In this document: positions 32,533 to 44,065 of the stretch, one piece after another | Layout: every line of letters begins with the position of its first letter | Numbering within the stretch: the first letter of the stretch is position 1 | Source of the DNA: Rhizophagus clarus | Taxonomy: Eukaryota; Glomeromycota; Glomeromycetes; Glomerales; Glomeraceae | NCBI GenBank assembly: GCA_015698045.1 | Contig: BLAL01000019.1 | Span: 126,501-190,500, forward strand | Reading direction: 5' to 3' | DNA length: 64,000 nucleotides | Notes under the pieces: model-generated | Databases searched by the model: none | The model's input: the letters and a program-made list of their open reading frames with translations, nothing else | What the model was told of the DNA's origin: nothing | Position numbers and translations under genes: made by a program

Positions 32533-35298
32533 TTAATTCATAATCTTGTAAAAATTTTGTAATTTATTATCATCCTTCATTTTTGTATATAATTTAATTA
32601 AACTATTAATTAAATTTTCATTAGGAATTAATTTTTCATGTTGAACCAAGTTCCAAAGATTTTCTGCTTTATCATACTGTTTATGAATTACGTAAATATT
32701 GATAAATTCGGTTATGGAATCAATCAATACATCAACATCTATTCTTCCAATTCTCATGTGATCTATTATATCTTCAACTTTATTATATTCCCTTTCATAA
32801 CCCCAAAATGTAACTAATTTAATATATAATAAAGTATTATTTATTTTAATTCCTTTATTATATATTTCTTCATATATTTTACTTATAATTTTTGCACTTT
32901 TTGATTCAATAGCTTTGTTAATTAATAAATTCCATGTATAAATTGTTGGTTCTAATTTATTATATTCTAATTGATCATAAAATAGTTCAAAAGCTTCTCT
33001 ATATCTTCTCATTTTACAACAATATCTAAATAATACGTGAAATGTTTCTAAATTAAATTCATATCCATCTTTAATTATTGTTTTATAAACTTTTTTTGCC
33101 ACTGAAAAATAATTTGATGATAAATATGATTCTAAAAAACAATTATATGTATCAATATTTGGTTTAATTTCTTCATTTGAATCTCGTAAAATCTTAATAC
33201 CAATACTTTTAACATCATAATTATTTGATTTTCCTGCCGCTCTTATCAAATTATTATAATCATTAATGGTCGGTCTAAAATCTGATTGAAACATCAATTT
33301 TAGTGCTCTTTTCGCTTTATCTAGATTTCCTGAATCTGCAAAACATTTAATTAAAGAAGAGAATGTTGTATAATCAATTGATAATCCCGCTCGATAAATT
33401 TCTTGAAATATCATCTCGGATTTTTCAGGTACTCCTTGTACTGCAGCCAATTGAATCATGGTTCTATAAGTTTCAATATCCGGTTTCATTTTTAAATTTT
33501 CCATATCTTTTTTAATAAATTTTACTTCTTTTATTTTTTCATATTTTACCATTATTCTCAATAATTTATTAAATATGAAAAGATTATCTTTTAATAACCC
33601 TTTTGATCTTGCATCTTTATAAATTATAAAAGAATCCGTCGCACAATCTTCGATACATAAAGAATATATTAAATCATGATATTCTCGTTCCGTAAATGTC
33701 ACATTTTTATACCATGATATCTCATATAATTTAAATAAATCTTTGAAATTTCTATTCTTGATACAATGATTCATAGCATGAAAAAATATATGATTTATAT
33801 TTGGCGTTTGCGTATGAAATAAAAATTCTTGTGCGACCTTGATATCATTTCTAATTAAACATGCGATTATCATAGTTTCAACTATTTGTATATCAGGCGT
33901 TAAATATTTGTTCAAAAGTTTCCGATAAAATTCAACTGCTTTGTTATAATGATCATGATTAATAAATGTTTGAATTAGTACACTATAAATTGTAACGTAT
34001 AAAGACAAATCTTCTGAAGATTCATCACTTTCCTGTTGTTTTTTAAATATATCTGGAAGGATTAATCCGTGAGTTACTTGTCCTTTCGCTATCATATCCA
34101 TGAAAATTTTTCCTGCTGCTGTTATATTATTTTGTTCAATCAGTCTATTAATAATAAGCGAATTAACATAATGATTAACTTGATAATCTTTTGATGCCAT
34201 CTCTTCAATATAATTAAACACTTGTTGAAAACTAACACCCTTAATTATTATTATACGTAAAAGATTAAGATAATCTTCTAAACTAGGATTAAATCCTTGA
34301 GCTTTTAGAACTTCAAACGTATACATGGCACCAATATGATTATCTTCTAAAATTCTATATAATTTGAGCATCATACTATAATCCTCATGATCCATTTTGA
34401 ATTCATAATCTCTTATGGCTTCCAATATGGTGATAGCATAAAATGGATTTTTTTTAGAAAAAAAATTTACAAGTTTTCGTATTTCTAATATAGTAAGATT
34501 ATTAAGTAATTTCGGTTTATATAAAACTTTTTCAATCATTGAATAAATCATTTCAATATCCTGTTTTTTAAGAGATACCAAATTTCTCTTGATCTCTCTT
34601 ATATACATATTATCCATCATTTTTTTCCATTGAATTGATCGTACTTTAATTAATTTTCTTTGTTCCAGAACTATCTCTTGAGATACATAAGGATATTGAA
34701 ATCTATAACGAATAATATTTCTTGATTTAATTCCTTTATATGAATTCAATAAATTATGTTCAGATTCTTTTTTTTTTTCAATAATTCTTTTCCGAATTTT
34801 GGAAAATTTTCTCACAGTACTTTTTTTACTGGATAATTCTTCACTTAAGTTGAGATGTTTTCTTGCTCTAAAAAATCGTTGTATAGCCTTTTTCTTTGAT
34901 GATAATTCATTCATTATAATGTTTAATTTAAAATTTTCTTGATCATTTGTCATATTCTTTACAGATGATGATGATGATCCATTTCGTGGGGTTGAAAATC
35001 TTCTTGTTGTTATTGGTGAACGTGACTTTTTGTTGTATATGGAATGAAGTTCAGGTATAAAATTTGATGCGGTACTACCACATTTTCTTATCCTGGGTAA
35101 ATAAAATAATTGATTTTGTTGATCTATCTTGAATATTAATAAATTTGTGGGAAAAAATTCATGATATATTTTTGAAAAAAAAATATCATTACATGAATTA
35201 CAAGTACCAAAGTTAAATATATATCGTATAGTACCAAAAATGTAAGAAGTTATTCCTTGTTTCTTTTTAGTGTGAATAAAGAAATTTTTTGATATCAT
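32533..35298 (-). CDS. Pentatricopeptide-repeat protein, probably mitochondrial
   Basis: A single-exon frame of 921 codons. From about residue 235 to the end it is built of degenerate 35-residue helical hairpins. Clear units include TYRTMIQLAAVQGVPEKSEM, TFSSLIKCFADSGNLDKAKR and DYNNLIRAAGKSNNYDVKSI. PPR proteins bind organellar RNA in a sequence-specific way and act in its processing, stability or translation. The N-terminal 110 residues are rich in basic and hydroxyl residues with few acids up to the SRSPITTRRFSTPRNGSSSS stretch, as expected for a mitochondrial presequence, although the first residues are unusually Phe-rich. The exact partner RNA cannot be deduced. It is divergent from the galactokinase gene, with 270 bp between start codons. 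Confidence 0.88.
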   Translation of the reverse strand: MISKNFFIHTKKKQGITSYIFGTIRYIFNFGTCNSCNDIFFSKIYHEFFPTNLLIFKIDQQNQLFYLPRIRKCGSTASNFIPELHSIYNKKSRSPITTRRFSTPRNGSSSSSVKNMTNDQENFKLNIIMNELSSKKKAIQRFFRARKHLNLSEELSSKKSTVRKFSKIRKRIIEKKKESEHNLLNSYKGIKSRNIIRYRFQYPYVSQEIVLEQRKLIKVRSIQWKKMMDNMYIREIKRNLVSLKKQDIEMIYSMIEKVLYKPKLLNNLTILEIRKLVNFFSKKNPFYAITILEAIRDYEFKMDHEDYSMMLKLYRILEDNHIGAMYTFEVLKAQGFNPSLEDYLNLLRIIIIKGVSFQQVFNYIEEMASKDYQVNHYVNSLIINRLIEQNNITAAGKIFMDMIAKGQVTHGLILPDIFKKQQESDESSEDLSLYVTIYSVLIQTFINHDHYNKAVEFYRKLLNKYLTPDIQIVETMIIACLIRNDIKVAQEFLFHTQTPNINHIFFHAMNHCIKNRNFKDLFKLYEISWYKNVTFTEREYHDLIYSLCIEDCATDSFIIYKDARSKGLLKDNLFIFNKLLRIMVKYEKIKEVKFIKKDMENLKMKPDIETYRTMIQLAAVQGVPEKSEMIFQEIYRAGLSIDYTTFSSLIKCFADSGNLDKAKRALKLMFQSDFRPTINDYNNLIRAAGKSNNYDVKSIGIKILRDSNEEIKPNIDTYNCFLESYLSSNYFSVAKKVYKTIIKDGYEFNLETFHVLFRYCCKMRRYREAFELFYDQLEYNKLEPTIYTWNLLINKAIESKSAKIISKIYEEIYNKGIKINNTLLYIKLVTFWGYEREYNKVEDIIDHMRIGRIDVDVLIDSITEFINIYVIHKQYDKAENLWNLVQHEKLIPNENLINSLIKLYTKMKDDNKLQNFYKIMN

Positions 35299-35568
35299 TT
35301 ATATTAAGAGAAAAAAAAAGAGAAAAAAAAAAGAAAAAATTTTTTTTTAAAAAAAAATTATTCGTCGGAAAGAGAAGGTTGATGATCATCAAGAAATTTT
35401 TTTTTTTGATTATTTATATATCGTTATCAGCTACGCCGTCAACGATCATCATCATCTATGATGAGCAAATCGGCAAATCGCATAAAAAATTTTTCACACA
35501 ATACATAAAATGAAAAATAAATTTTCTCACCTCTTTCACCCCTTTCTCACTCTTTTCATGTTTTCATA
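35299..35568. promoter_or_regulatory. Shared upstream region of the PPR and galactokinase genes
   Basis: This is the only sequence available to drive two divergent genes. It contains A-runs on the PPR side and a pyrimidine-rich block, TTTCTCACCTCTTTCACCCC (35520-35540), directly before the galactokinase start, as is common near fungal transcription starts. No TATA box can be singled out. Confidence 0.4.
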
Positions 35569-37053
35569 ATGGACACTGAAATCATTCCTAACATAAAATT
35601 TTCTTCAATTTCTGAAATATATCCAGAATTAAGTCAACTTGAACAAATAACAAGATATAAATCCTTGATTAGTTCATTTGAAAAATTATATAATCGTAAA
35701 CCAAAATTTATTGCACGATCACCTGGTAGAGTTAATTTAATCGGGGAACATATCGATTATGCAGGATTTGGAGTATTACCCATGGCAATTAGTAGAGATT
35801 TATTAATTGCGGTAGATACTGAAGAGAATGACACGAAAGTTAGAATAGCTAACGTATTAAATGAAAAATATCCGATAAAAAGTTGGGAATATGAAGGAAA
35901 AGAAAAAATCGTGGAAATTAAAATTGAAGAAGGAGTTTGTGAATGGGAAAATTATTTTAAAAGTGGATATAAAGGAATTCTTCAACATTTATCATTAGAT
36001 AAACCCAAAGGAATGTATTGTTTAATTGATGGAAGTGTTCCTCCAGGAGCAGGATTATCAAGTTCAGCAGCTTTTATTTGTTCAGTTATTATTGCAACAT
36101 GTTTTGCCAATGATGTAAAATTAACTAAGAAACAAGTTACAGAGACGGCAATTATATCTGAAAGATTTACAGGGATGAACGCGGGAGGAATGGATCAAAC
36201 CGTTTCAATATTTTCATTAAAAGATCATGCTTTATATATTAAATTTTTACCATCACTCACCGCTACACCAATAAAATTACCATCCGTTAATCCACCAATT
36301 GTATTTGTTGTAGCTAATTCACTTATTACTTCTGATAAAGTAATCACTGCTCCAACAAATTATAATTTAAGAGTTGTTGAAACAAAATTAGCGGCTTATC
36401 ATTTAGGTAAATCATTATTATTTAATAAACCTTGTGAAAATTTAAAACAAGTTTGTGATTTATATTCTAATGGTGAAGAAGTTAGTATTGAAAATTTAAT
36501 TAAATTATCAAATTATGTTGAAGATATTTATAAGAATAATCAAGAAGGATTTACTTTAGATGAATTAAGTTCACTTTTAAATTTGAAAAAGGATGAAATT
36601 AATAATAAATTTATAGGTAAATTTCCTGTTAGAGCCGAGAGATTTCAATTATATAAAAGATCCAAACATGTATTTGAAGAAGCATCAAGAGTGTTAAAAT
36701 TTTATGAATTATGTTTAAATGGTGATAAAAAAGAAAATGTTATTAAAGAATTAGGTAATTTAATGAATGAAAGTCATAAAAGTTGTAAAGAATTATTTAA
36801 TTGTTCTTGTGATGAATTAGATGAATTGGTAAAAATTTGTTTAGATGGTGGAGCATTTGGTAGTAGATTAACAGGTGCTGGATGGGGTGGATGTACCGTT
36901 TCTTTAATTTATGAGAATGACATTGATAAATTTATACGTTATATTACGGAAAAATATTATAACGTTAGATTTCCAAATTTATCAAAGGATGAATTAGAAA
37001 ATATTATTTTTGCTACTAGTCCTGGATGTGGTGCTGCTATTATTACGGATTTA

Positions 37054-37056
<3 letters not shown>
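35569..37056 (+). CDS. GAL1: Galactokinase / N-acetylgalactosamine kinase (GHMP kinase)
   Basis: It phosphorylates galactose (or GalNAc) at C1 with ATP in the Leloir pathway. The single-exon frame has 495 residues, within the eukaryotic range. The family signature GRVNLIGEHIDY is at 53-64, the GHMP ATP-binding loop PPGAGLSSSAAF at 158-169, GMNAGGMDQTVS with the catalytic Asp at 209, and the C-terminal TGAGWGGCTVSL at 435-446. All key residues are present. The fold and length suit either yeast Gal1-type galactokinase or the GALK2-type enzyme, and the sequence alone does not settle the substrate. An insertion-tolerant helical region (about 280-340) is typical of eukaryotic members. No neighbouring Leloir genes are seen. 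Confidence 0.92.
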
Positions 37057-37094
<38 letters not shown>

Positions 37095-37245
37095 TTATTT
37101 ATTTATTAAACAATAAAATTAAAAAAGAAAAGAAAAAGAAAAGAATATACAACTATTTTATAACAATTATACAATAAGAATGTTTGTTTATATGAAAAAA
37201 ATAAATTAAATTTTTATCTAAAAAATATCTAAATAATGGTTAACG
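37057..37245. other. Convergent 3' intergenic region with (AT)n
   Basis: The stretch between the galactokinase stop and the pseudokinase-Sel1 stop has an alternating AT tract (about 37063-37095), followed by ATTT repeats and AATAAA-like words (near 37110) suited to poly(A) signals. Confidence 0.6.
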
Positions 37246-39725
37246 TTAAAATATTGTGCTATGTCTATTTCTTGCTTTGTTAGTCTTCACGGTTAATGAC
37301 GTACTTCCAATAAATGTAGAGTTTCGCTTCGACGATTGAATAGGAGTAATCATAGGTCTTGAAGTTGTTGTTGGGTTGGTAGGGTTTGAAAGTGCTCTGG
37401 TTTTCTTTTGTTTAACATCAACTTTAAGAGAAGTATTAACATTATTATCAACATTCCGATTTTCTGCGCTGTTACATCTGCTCATTCTTCTTGATCGATT
37501 AGTTAAAATTTTACTAGTTTCAATATCTTTTTTACAACCAAATTCACCTTTACTCATTATTTTACCTAACCATCTCATACTTGCAGGATGATTTTGATCT
37601 GAAGCTTTTCTCAAGAAATCTAAAGCGATTTGAAATCTATTTTCTTCAGAATCAGTTGAAGGATTATTCAATAATATACGTGAATAATAATATTGAGCAT
37701 CAGGATGATTTAATTTGGCCGCTTCCCCAAAATATTTTAAACTTAATTTTATGGATTGTTGGGATGATTTTGTTGTTTTATGATACCCTTTATAATAATA
37801 TAATCCTAACCAATATTTTGTTATACTTGACTTTGGATTTTTTTGATTACATTCATGAAATAATTTAAATGCTTTGGAATATTGACGATTTTCATGATAT
37901 TTAATTGCTCGTTCTAAATCTTTTTCTATATCAACTAATTCAATGGTAGGTGATGAATTACAATCATCATCTGATAATAATAAAGTTGGAGTTACTTCAT
38001 TGCCATCATCTGTTCGATTAGTTGAAGTTGGAGAATTTGCACGTGATGTAATGCATGATTCTATTATATTCAAATGTGATGATAGAATATGAGTATGAAT
38101 TATTTGTGATGAAAACTTATCATCAATTAATTTGTGATGAAATAAAATCTTTTTTACTTACCATCATTTAAAATGTGAGAATCTTCGGATGAATTGGAAG
38201 TAATAGAACTCGTATTCGACAAATTTCTTTCCATAAATTGTTTTTGATAACGGACTTTATAAGAAGATTCTAATTGATAAAGAGATTCAAACATTTCTTT
38301 CATGGTTGGACGATTACGAGGTTCTTTATTTAAAGCTTTTCCCATAAGTGTAAGATAATTTACTGGTGCATCATCAACATATCTTAATTCAATAAATTCT
38401 TCTTCCGTTTTACAATCTTGTGTAGCAATCTCCCAAAGAATAATTCCAAAACTATAAACTTCACTTGCTGAATTGTATTCTTCTTTTCTTTTAACTTCAG
38501 GAGCTGTTCGATTTGAAGGTCGAAAAGATTTTGAATAAATACAATTATCATCATCATTTTCTTTACCAAAATTATGAAGTTTTGGTTCAAGATTATGATT
38601 TAATAAAATATTTTCAATTTTAACGTTATAATGAAGTAAGTTTAAATTATGAATATAATTTAATGCGTTAGAAATCCCACGAGCGATTGAAAGTTTAATT
38701 TTCCAATCTAAATTTAAATTTTCTCTTAAATAATCCAAGAGATTATATTCAGCCCATTCTTCAACAACCCATAAACATCCATTACGTTCAAAATATCCAT
38801 TCACGGAGAGAATATTATTGCAGTCACGTGAAAGGTTCTTAATATAAGAAATTTCTTTTTGAAATTTAGAGAATTTACGAGATTTCTTTGAAATGTTACC
38901 AATATACTTTTCTGCTACTTCTTCATTAATAAAGATTCCCTTTCTTATATTATTGGTACCACGATGAACACCTGTTGAAATAATTAATTCTTGTTGAATG
39001 ATAAGTCTATTTGGATTTTCTAGATTATTATTATCATCATCATCATCAACAACATCATCATCATCATCATCGTTATCATTTTTATCATTATCATTCTTAT
39101 CATCATCATTATTATCATTTTTATTATTATCATCATCATTATTATTTTTATTATTATCATTAATATTTTCCTTAATTAATTCTGGATGTTTTGTCATGAG
39201 CATTATTCTTCCAATGGTTTTTATCTTTGAGATAATAGAAGGATTCCAAGCACCTGTTTTCTTTGATTTTTCAGCTTCAAAAACTTGTTGAAAAGTATTA
39301 ATACAATTTTCTAAATTAATAGCGAATTCATAAATTGATTCTTTAACTTCAGATTGAACAGCGGTTCTTTGATCATACTTTCTTAAATAAAATTCAATAT
39401 CGAAAATTAAATTATTAAAATGATTATATTCATTACTTTCAATTAATCTAATCTTTTTATTATGAGATAAAATTTTCATCTCTTCTAATATGTTAATCGC
39501 TTGGTCAACAAAACGATTACATTTTTCACATAAATCATTATGAAATTTAAAATTTTGAAATATTGATAAAACTCTTTTCGCACAATTTAATACAAAATCT
39601 ATTTCATCTCTTGATGAATCTTGTGATTTCATGGGTGATCTTGGAAAATGTGAAGTTTTTGATAAAAAAATTGAATTAAAAGATTTTAAGTTATGTGGCG
39701 CAGATGATAATGAGATAGATAGCAT
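37246..39725 (-). CDS. Pseudokinase fused to Sel1 repeats, two exons
   Basis: Exon 1 (39725, or 39821 for an upstream Met, to 38162) joins exon 2 (38060-37246). The donor GTAAGT lies exactly where exon 1 would otherwise stop, the acceptor is TATAATAG, and the phase agrees, giving 792 (or 824) residues. Positions below count from the upstream Met. Residues 70-185 form a helical bundle with regularly placed Cys/Leu. An Asp/Asn-rich tract covers 218-268. A kinase-like domain covers about 280-520, with VAEKY Lys305, HYN (397-399) instead of HRD, NFG (417-419) instead of DFG, and APE (441-443). Loss of both catalytic Asp residues makes it a predicted pseudokinase. Exon 2 carries Sel1-like units (GLYYYKGYHKT, AQYYYSRILLNN, SMRWLGKIMSKGEFG) and a basic tail. 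The domain order resembles MLKL-type helical bundle plus pseudokinase, a structural analogy rather than proven homology. The upstream Met adds a Phe-rich stretch that is probably 5' UTR. Confidence 0.8.
39017..39172 (-). repeat. Asp/Asn-coding trinucleotide tract in the pseudokinase gene
   Basis: On the plus strand this is a chain of ATC, ATT and ATCATC words. In the minus coding frame it yields almost pure Asp and Asn with a few Lys. It separates the helical bundle from the kinase-like domain and is a likely length-variable linker. Confidence 0.8.
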
Positions 39726-39821
39726 TATTTTAAAAAGAAAAAAAAAAAGAGAAAAAAAAAAGATAAATTTAACAAACAACGAGTTTATAAGGGTTCGGGA
39801 TAAACAAAAAGGGATTGACAA

Positions 39822-41200
39822 AATTTGGGGTATATTTTTAAAAAAAAGATAAAACTCTTTCTATGTTGCTTTGTTTATATTAAATGAATCAAGGTGCAGC
39901 GCGTAAATAAAAAATCGGAGTTAAGTATGATGATATAAGGAAATTTCGTTCCCTTGTGTCTCATTTGATAAAAGATTTACATATCAATTTACTTAATTAA
40001 CTTTTAAACTAAAGAAAATATTTGACAAATTAAGAATATAATACTTATTTGTTTGATTTTTTTGGGTTACATTTTACAAATTAAACTATATAACTTTAAT
40101 TATTTATTATTTGTTTTTAGTTTAATGAAAATCAAAAAGATAGAATAAAGATAATAATAGATTTCTTTTTTATATGCATATTTTTTGTTGTAATATTTAT
40201 TTTATTTTGAACCTTATATATAAAGTTTACAAAGGTTTGTCACACAGTTAAGTGCTTAAAAATATATTGACGATCCATTATTGATAAAAATCATACCCGT
40301 ATCCTTTTAGCTTAAAGAATGTAAATAAAGCATTATCCTCAATTTTTTCAATGGACAATAATAAATAATTGATGAAATGATAAAAGTTCAATCTACTTTT
40401 TTCTAAAAAAGAAGAAAATTTTTTGAGGGGCATTAAAAATTTCAGGGGAACGGATTTAGGAGTGACTCTTTTGAATATTTATAGAAATCTTGGAGATGCT
40501 CAAATCTTCAATTAAAGGGGTTTTTATTATAAATATTATATAATCGCACAGTTCAATAACTCAATTCGTATTGTTATGCCATTCTTATAACATTCAATAT
40601 AAGAATGAACACGACATTTTCATTACATAATGGGTCATTACCGCGAAATATATTTCATTCCAGGACTAAAGTAAAGTTATGTTCCATTTCATTTTATTTT
40701 TGATTTCTCCCAATCATTTTTTTCCACATAAAATCAAAATCACGTCAAATATTCTTTTGGTAAAATGGTATTTCGATCCATACTCTTTTTGGATTGAGTT
40801 GTTCCCCAATCCCCAATGAAATTCAAAATCTTCACTATTCGGTCACCATTCTCTTCCGTTTCAAAGTATTCTTTAAACATGAATTTCCAATTCATTTCTA
40901 AAATCAAAGGGTTCACCCTTTTAATATTTCATTTTAATGACAACTTGAGTCGATGAGTCATGCCAAGAAATTTTTCATCGGATTTGAACTTCTATTATTA
41001 GATATTCACTATCGGGAAAATTTCTTACTATAGAATGAATTAAAAGTGATTTTGTGATTCAATAATTATAGTTCTTGTTAATAAAAAAAAATAGTTTACT
41101 AAGATAATCATATCTGTGAGAGAAACTCGTTATCGGTGATATCAATGAGTCATGCGTAATTGTGGCTTAGAAATTTTTTTTTAGGGACATCAACTATCCC
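39822..41200. other. Intergenic region upstream of the pseudokinase gene
   Basis: There is no sustained frame on either strand. It is AT-rich, with a slightly higher GC block at 40560-41000 that holds no recognisable motif. Confidence 0.5.
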
Positions 41201-42508
41201 TTGTACATTTGTAGTTTTGTACGCTTTACTCCAAAAAAATTTTCATTAAAGTTTGAAATATTAGAGGGATCTTTTATTCATTATTCAGAAGTTTTCTGTT
41301 TGAGATCTATCATTCCGGAGGAGTTGATTATGTACCTTCCTTATAATATGCAGTCAAAAGAAACTTCGGGGAGAGAGGATGTGAAGAATTTATTCAAAGC
41401 TGCAATGGAGTTTTATTCTGAGAAACTCAATACTAGACTTGAAAAAATTAGAAAAAGATATAACTAATAATGAACACAAACAACATATTATACATTATTT
41501 TTACACCCCACGTTTAACTTATCTGGCAACTTCTTCACTAAACTAATGGTGCTTGAAAACATGTGATTGAAATATTGAAGGACAGCTTTTTATTCAGAAC
41601 AAGAATTGTCGGACATAAAGCAGAACGTAAGACAGGAATTATCGGATGTAAAACAGGAAGTTAATAAATTATTTATTGAAACACAATATCTTCAATATAA
41701 TACTATCAATATCTCCAATATTCATTCTCTTCATTCCCATTCTTCCTATTCCTACTCTTGTTCTTCATGCTCGAGTTCACATTCGTATTTTTTTTTACGA
41801 AGACATGGATAAGGAATTGAAAAAATGCGCTAACTTAATAGATGCGATCTATACTTTGCTCTATTACCTGGATGATGCTAATGATAGACTAAAAAGAAAA
41901 GTTATTGGGCGATGGGAGAATAATATCAAGGTCAAATTTATATTCCAAACAGAGAAATGAAGACAATGGATCAATGGGCAAAAATCGTTATAATTAGGTT
42001 TACCGTCGATTACCAGATTGTATTTAATTGTGAAGTTGTGTTATGTCATGCTGATATTCAGATTATTCCTGCTCGTGTATTACAGCGTGAAGAAAGTGGT
42101 GATAATGATAAAATGGAGTATAATGATGGCGATGTTAAAAAATGTAAAGGAATCATTAATCTAGTTTTATTCTTTATTTTACATTGATTTATTTATTGCA
42201 GAAATATGGTAAATACTTAGATACAAAAGAGCCAATTTTGACAAATTTGACTAGGGAAACGAAAACAGTTTGAGTCTAATCAGCAACTGCATCGTGAAAT
42301 TGAGAATATGAGGACGATAATATTGGAAGCAGAAAAAATTCTTGCTGTTAGAAGATTACGAAAATCTGAGTGTTTCGTATTTACAAAAAAACAATTTCAA
42401 TTACTTAGAGTAAATAATCAAATTTATAATATTTTGATTTTTAAAGTTAAGACTCGTCATCCTCGATGGATGCTCGGAGAGATGTTTACGTTTTTTAAAA
42501 TACATTGA
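41201..42508 (+). pseudogene. Possible multi-exon or decayed coiled-coil gene
   Basis: Several plus-strand pieces read like protein: VKNLFKAAMEFYSEKLNTRL (41380-41460), ELSDIKQNVRQELSDVKQEV (41604-41665), KKCANLIDAIYTLLYYLDDA (41820-41880) and ESNQQLHREIENMRTIILEA (42268-42330). The last could follow an intron ending TTATTGCAG at 42201. The pieces are helical and coiled-coil-prone. I could not build a model with consistent phases, so it may be a broken gene. No family recognised. Confidence 0.3.
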
Positions 42509-43468
42509 TTGGGATTTGCATTTAACATGAGTGATTCGATTACACATTATTTTATTAATTAAATATAAAAAGATGGGTTGAATTTTCATTCGTTGGAATG
42601 TTGAATGATATTTTATTGAAAGGAGATCTAAATTTTTTAAATAATGCACTGAAATATGTTTTTTGTAATTGTAATTTGTAGATGAAATAAAGAGAAATTA
42701 CATTTAATATTTAATATTGACATTTAATATTGTATTTAATATAAGGGTTCTATGTTAAAAATAAAGGGGTTTGCTAAATATTATATGTAACATTGCATCA
42801 TCGGAAGAAAGAAAAGTTGCTTGGTCGTTTTCGGACATCAGGATGATGATATGAAATTCTTTATGATATTTCATCGTTGAACTATGAGAACCGGGAGGAA
42901 AAAGGGTAAAAGTTTTCTTTCTTCGACACCTTCTCTCGTAGTTTTTTCAATCGTTTTGATATATGTTGGAGTTCTGGTGATCTGAGATTCAAATGTTTGA
43001 CGTTGGATCTGCTTGATCACTGCAATCGAAGGATTCTCTTCATGTGGTCATGTGGTGTACTGAGAAACGGAATAACTGATGTACGTAACCATTTTCATCT
43101 TCGTTCAAACGGAGATTGGTGATCCAATTTGTTGTGGCGATCTAACTACGAATAATAAATGGCCCGATCATCTTTCGTAATGAAGTTTTGCCATTTCGTG
43201 AATATTTGTATTTACATATGGCCACTGTATAACTATTTAAATGGATTCCTCCTTATTACTATATAATATTTCTGGTCACATGGCGTTGTCAAAAACTCAT
43301 GTCAGTCTTTTCAGTAATTGATCAGCCCGTGTAACATCTGAGTTGCTTGTGTATAAGAAGAGTTCAAATTTATTTCAAGCGAAAATCTAAAAACTAGATT
43401 TTTTGAACGAATCCATTGAAGAACCCTTTAAGAGTAAGTTAGATATATATACATCTCTCTTAAAAATT
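42509..43468. other. Spacer, possible upstream region of the next gene
   Basis: There is no supported frame. GC content is moderately higher from about 42790 on. TTTAATATTGACATTTAATA-like words repeat at 42700-42740. Confidence 0.45.
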
Positions 43469-44065
43469 ATGGTTAGCGAACAAGGCAAGAGGACTGATAA
43501 AGCAAAGTTGCCCACGATAATTATAAATAGGTAAGTGGAAATGGTGTGGCGAATGATCTATTCCGTTTGTCCGTCATTCAAAACTGTTCGTTGAGCCACA
43601 AAACCAGTAATGGGACACAGATGACGTCTGATGATCTCATGGATTAGAGATCAAATGGTAATTAGGGGGTGAGAGTTGGAGAACATTACGAATTTCCAAA
43701 TAAAATTTTTACGTTAGGAACTCGATCCGAAGACAAGAAAGCAAAAAATTGGAGAGGAAGAGTTCAGAGAAACAAGACCAAGTTCACCAAAAGACCGCCG
43801 GAAAGAGAAATTCAACAGTAAGTCTCCCGTTCCCTACTTGCTATGCATCATTTAACGAACTAGAAGTGTCCTAATGATGTCTTTCCTCACAGGTACTCAG
43901 AACACATATTGTTATATGTTCCTTCAGTATACCGTCTTGGAGTTGATTTCAAAGGTTGGCGAGGATATTACCGCTGAATTATTCACAGATCGGGATTCAA
44001 ACCGTGCAGTATGGATGCATTCATTAGAAATTGTATTAACACGGTTTCACTGTTTGATCCAATGA
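43469..44065 (+). CDS. Small three-exon gene of unknown function
   Basis: Exons 43469-43530, 43718-43817 and 43928-44065 give 300 nt, 99 residues plus stop. The junctions are AATAG|GTAAGTGG, ACGTTAG|GAACTC, CAACA|GTAAGTCT and CCTTCAG|TATACC, with all phases consistent. The product starts MVSEQGKRTDKAKL, continues with a Lys/Arg/Gln/Ser-rich segment, and ends in a predicted helix (VLELISKVGEDITAELF, then HSLEIVLTRFHC). No recognised domain. A competing acceptor at 43893 would end the protein after 18 more codons. The three good splice pairs support a transcript more than they support the function. Confidence 0.45.

Noticed and set aside
38998-39291. 97-codon Ser/Leu-rich plus-strand frame
   Set aside because: It is the antisense shadow of the Asp/Asn tract of the pseudokinase gene.
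39725-39821. Phe-rich N-terminal extension of the pseudokinase as a signal or membrane segment
   Set aside because: It comes from a T-rich leader on the coding strand, and a better start (MLSISLSS) follows. It is more likely 5' UTR.
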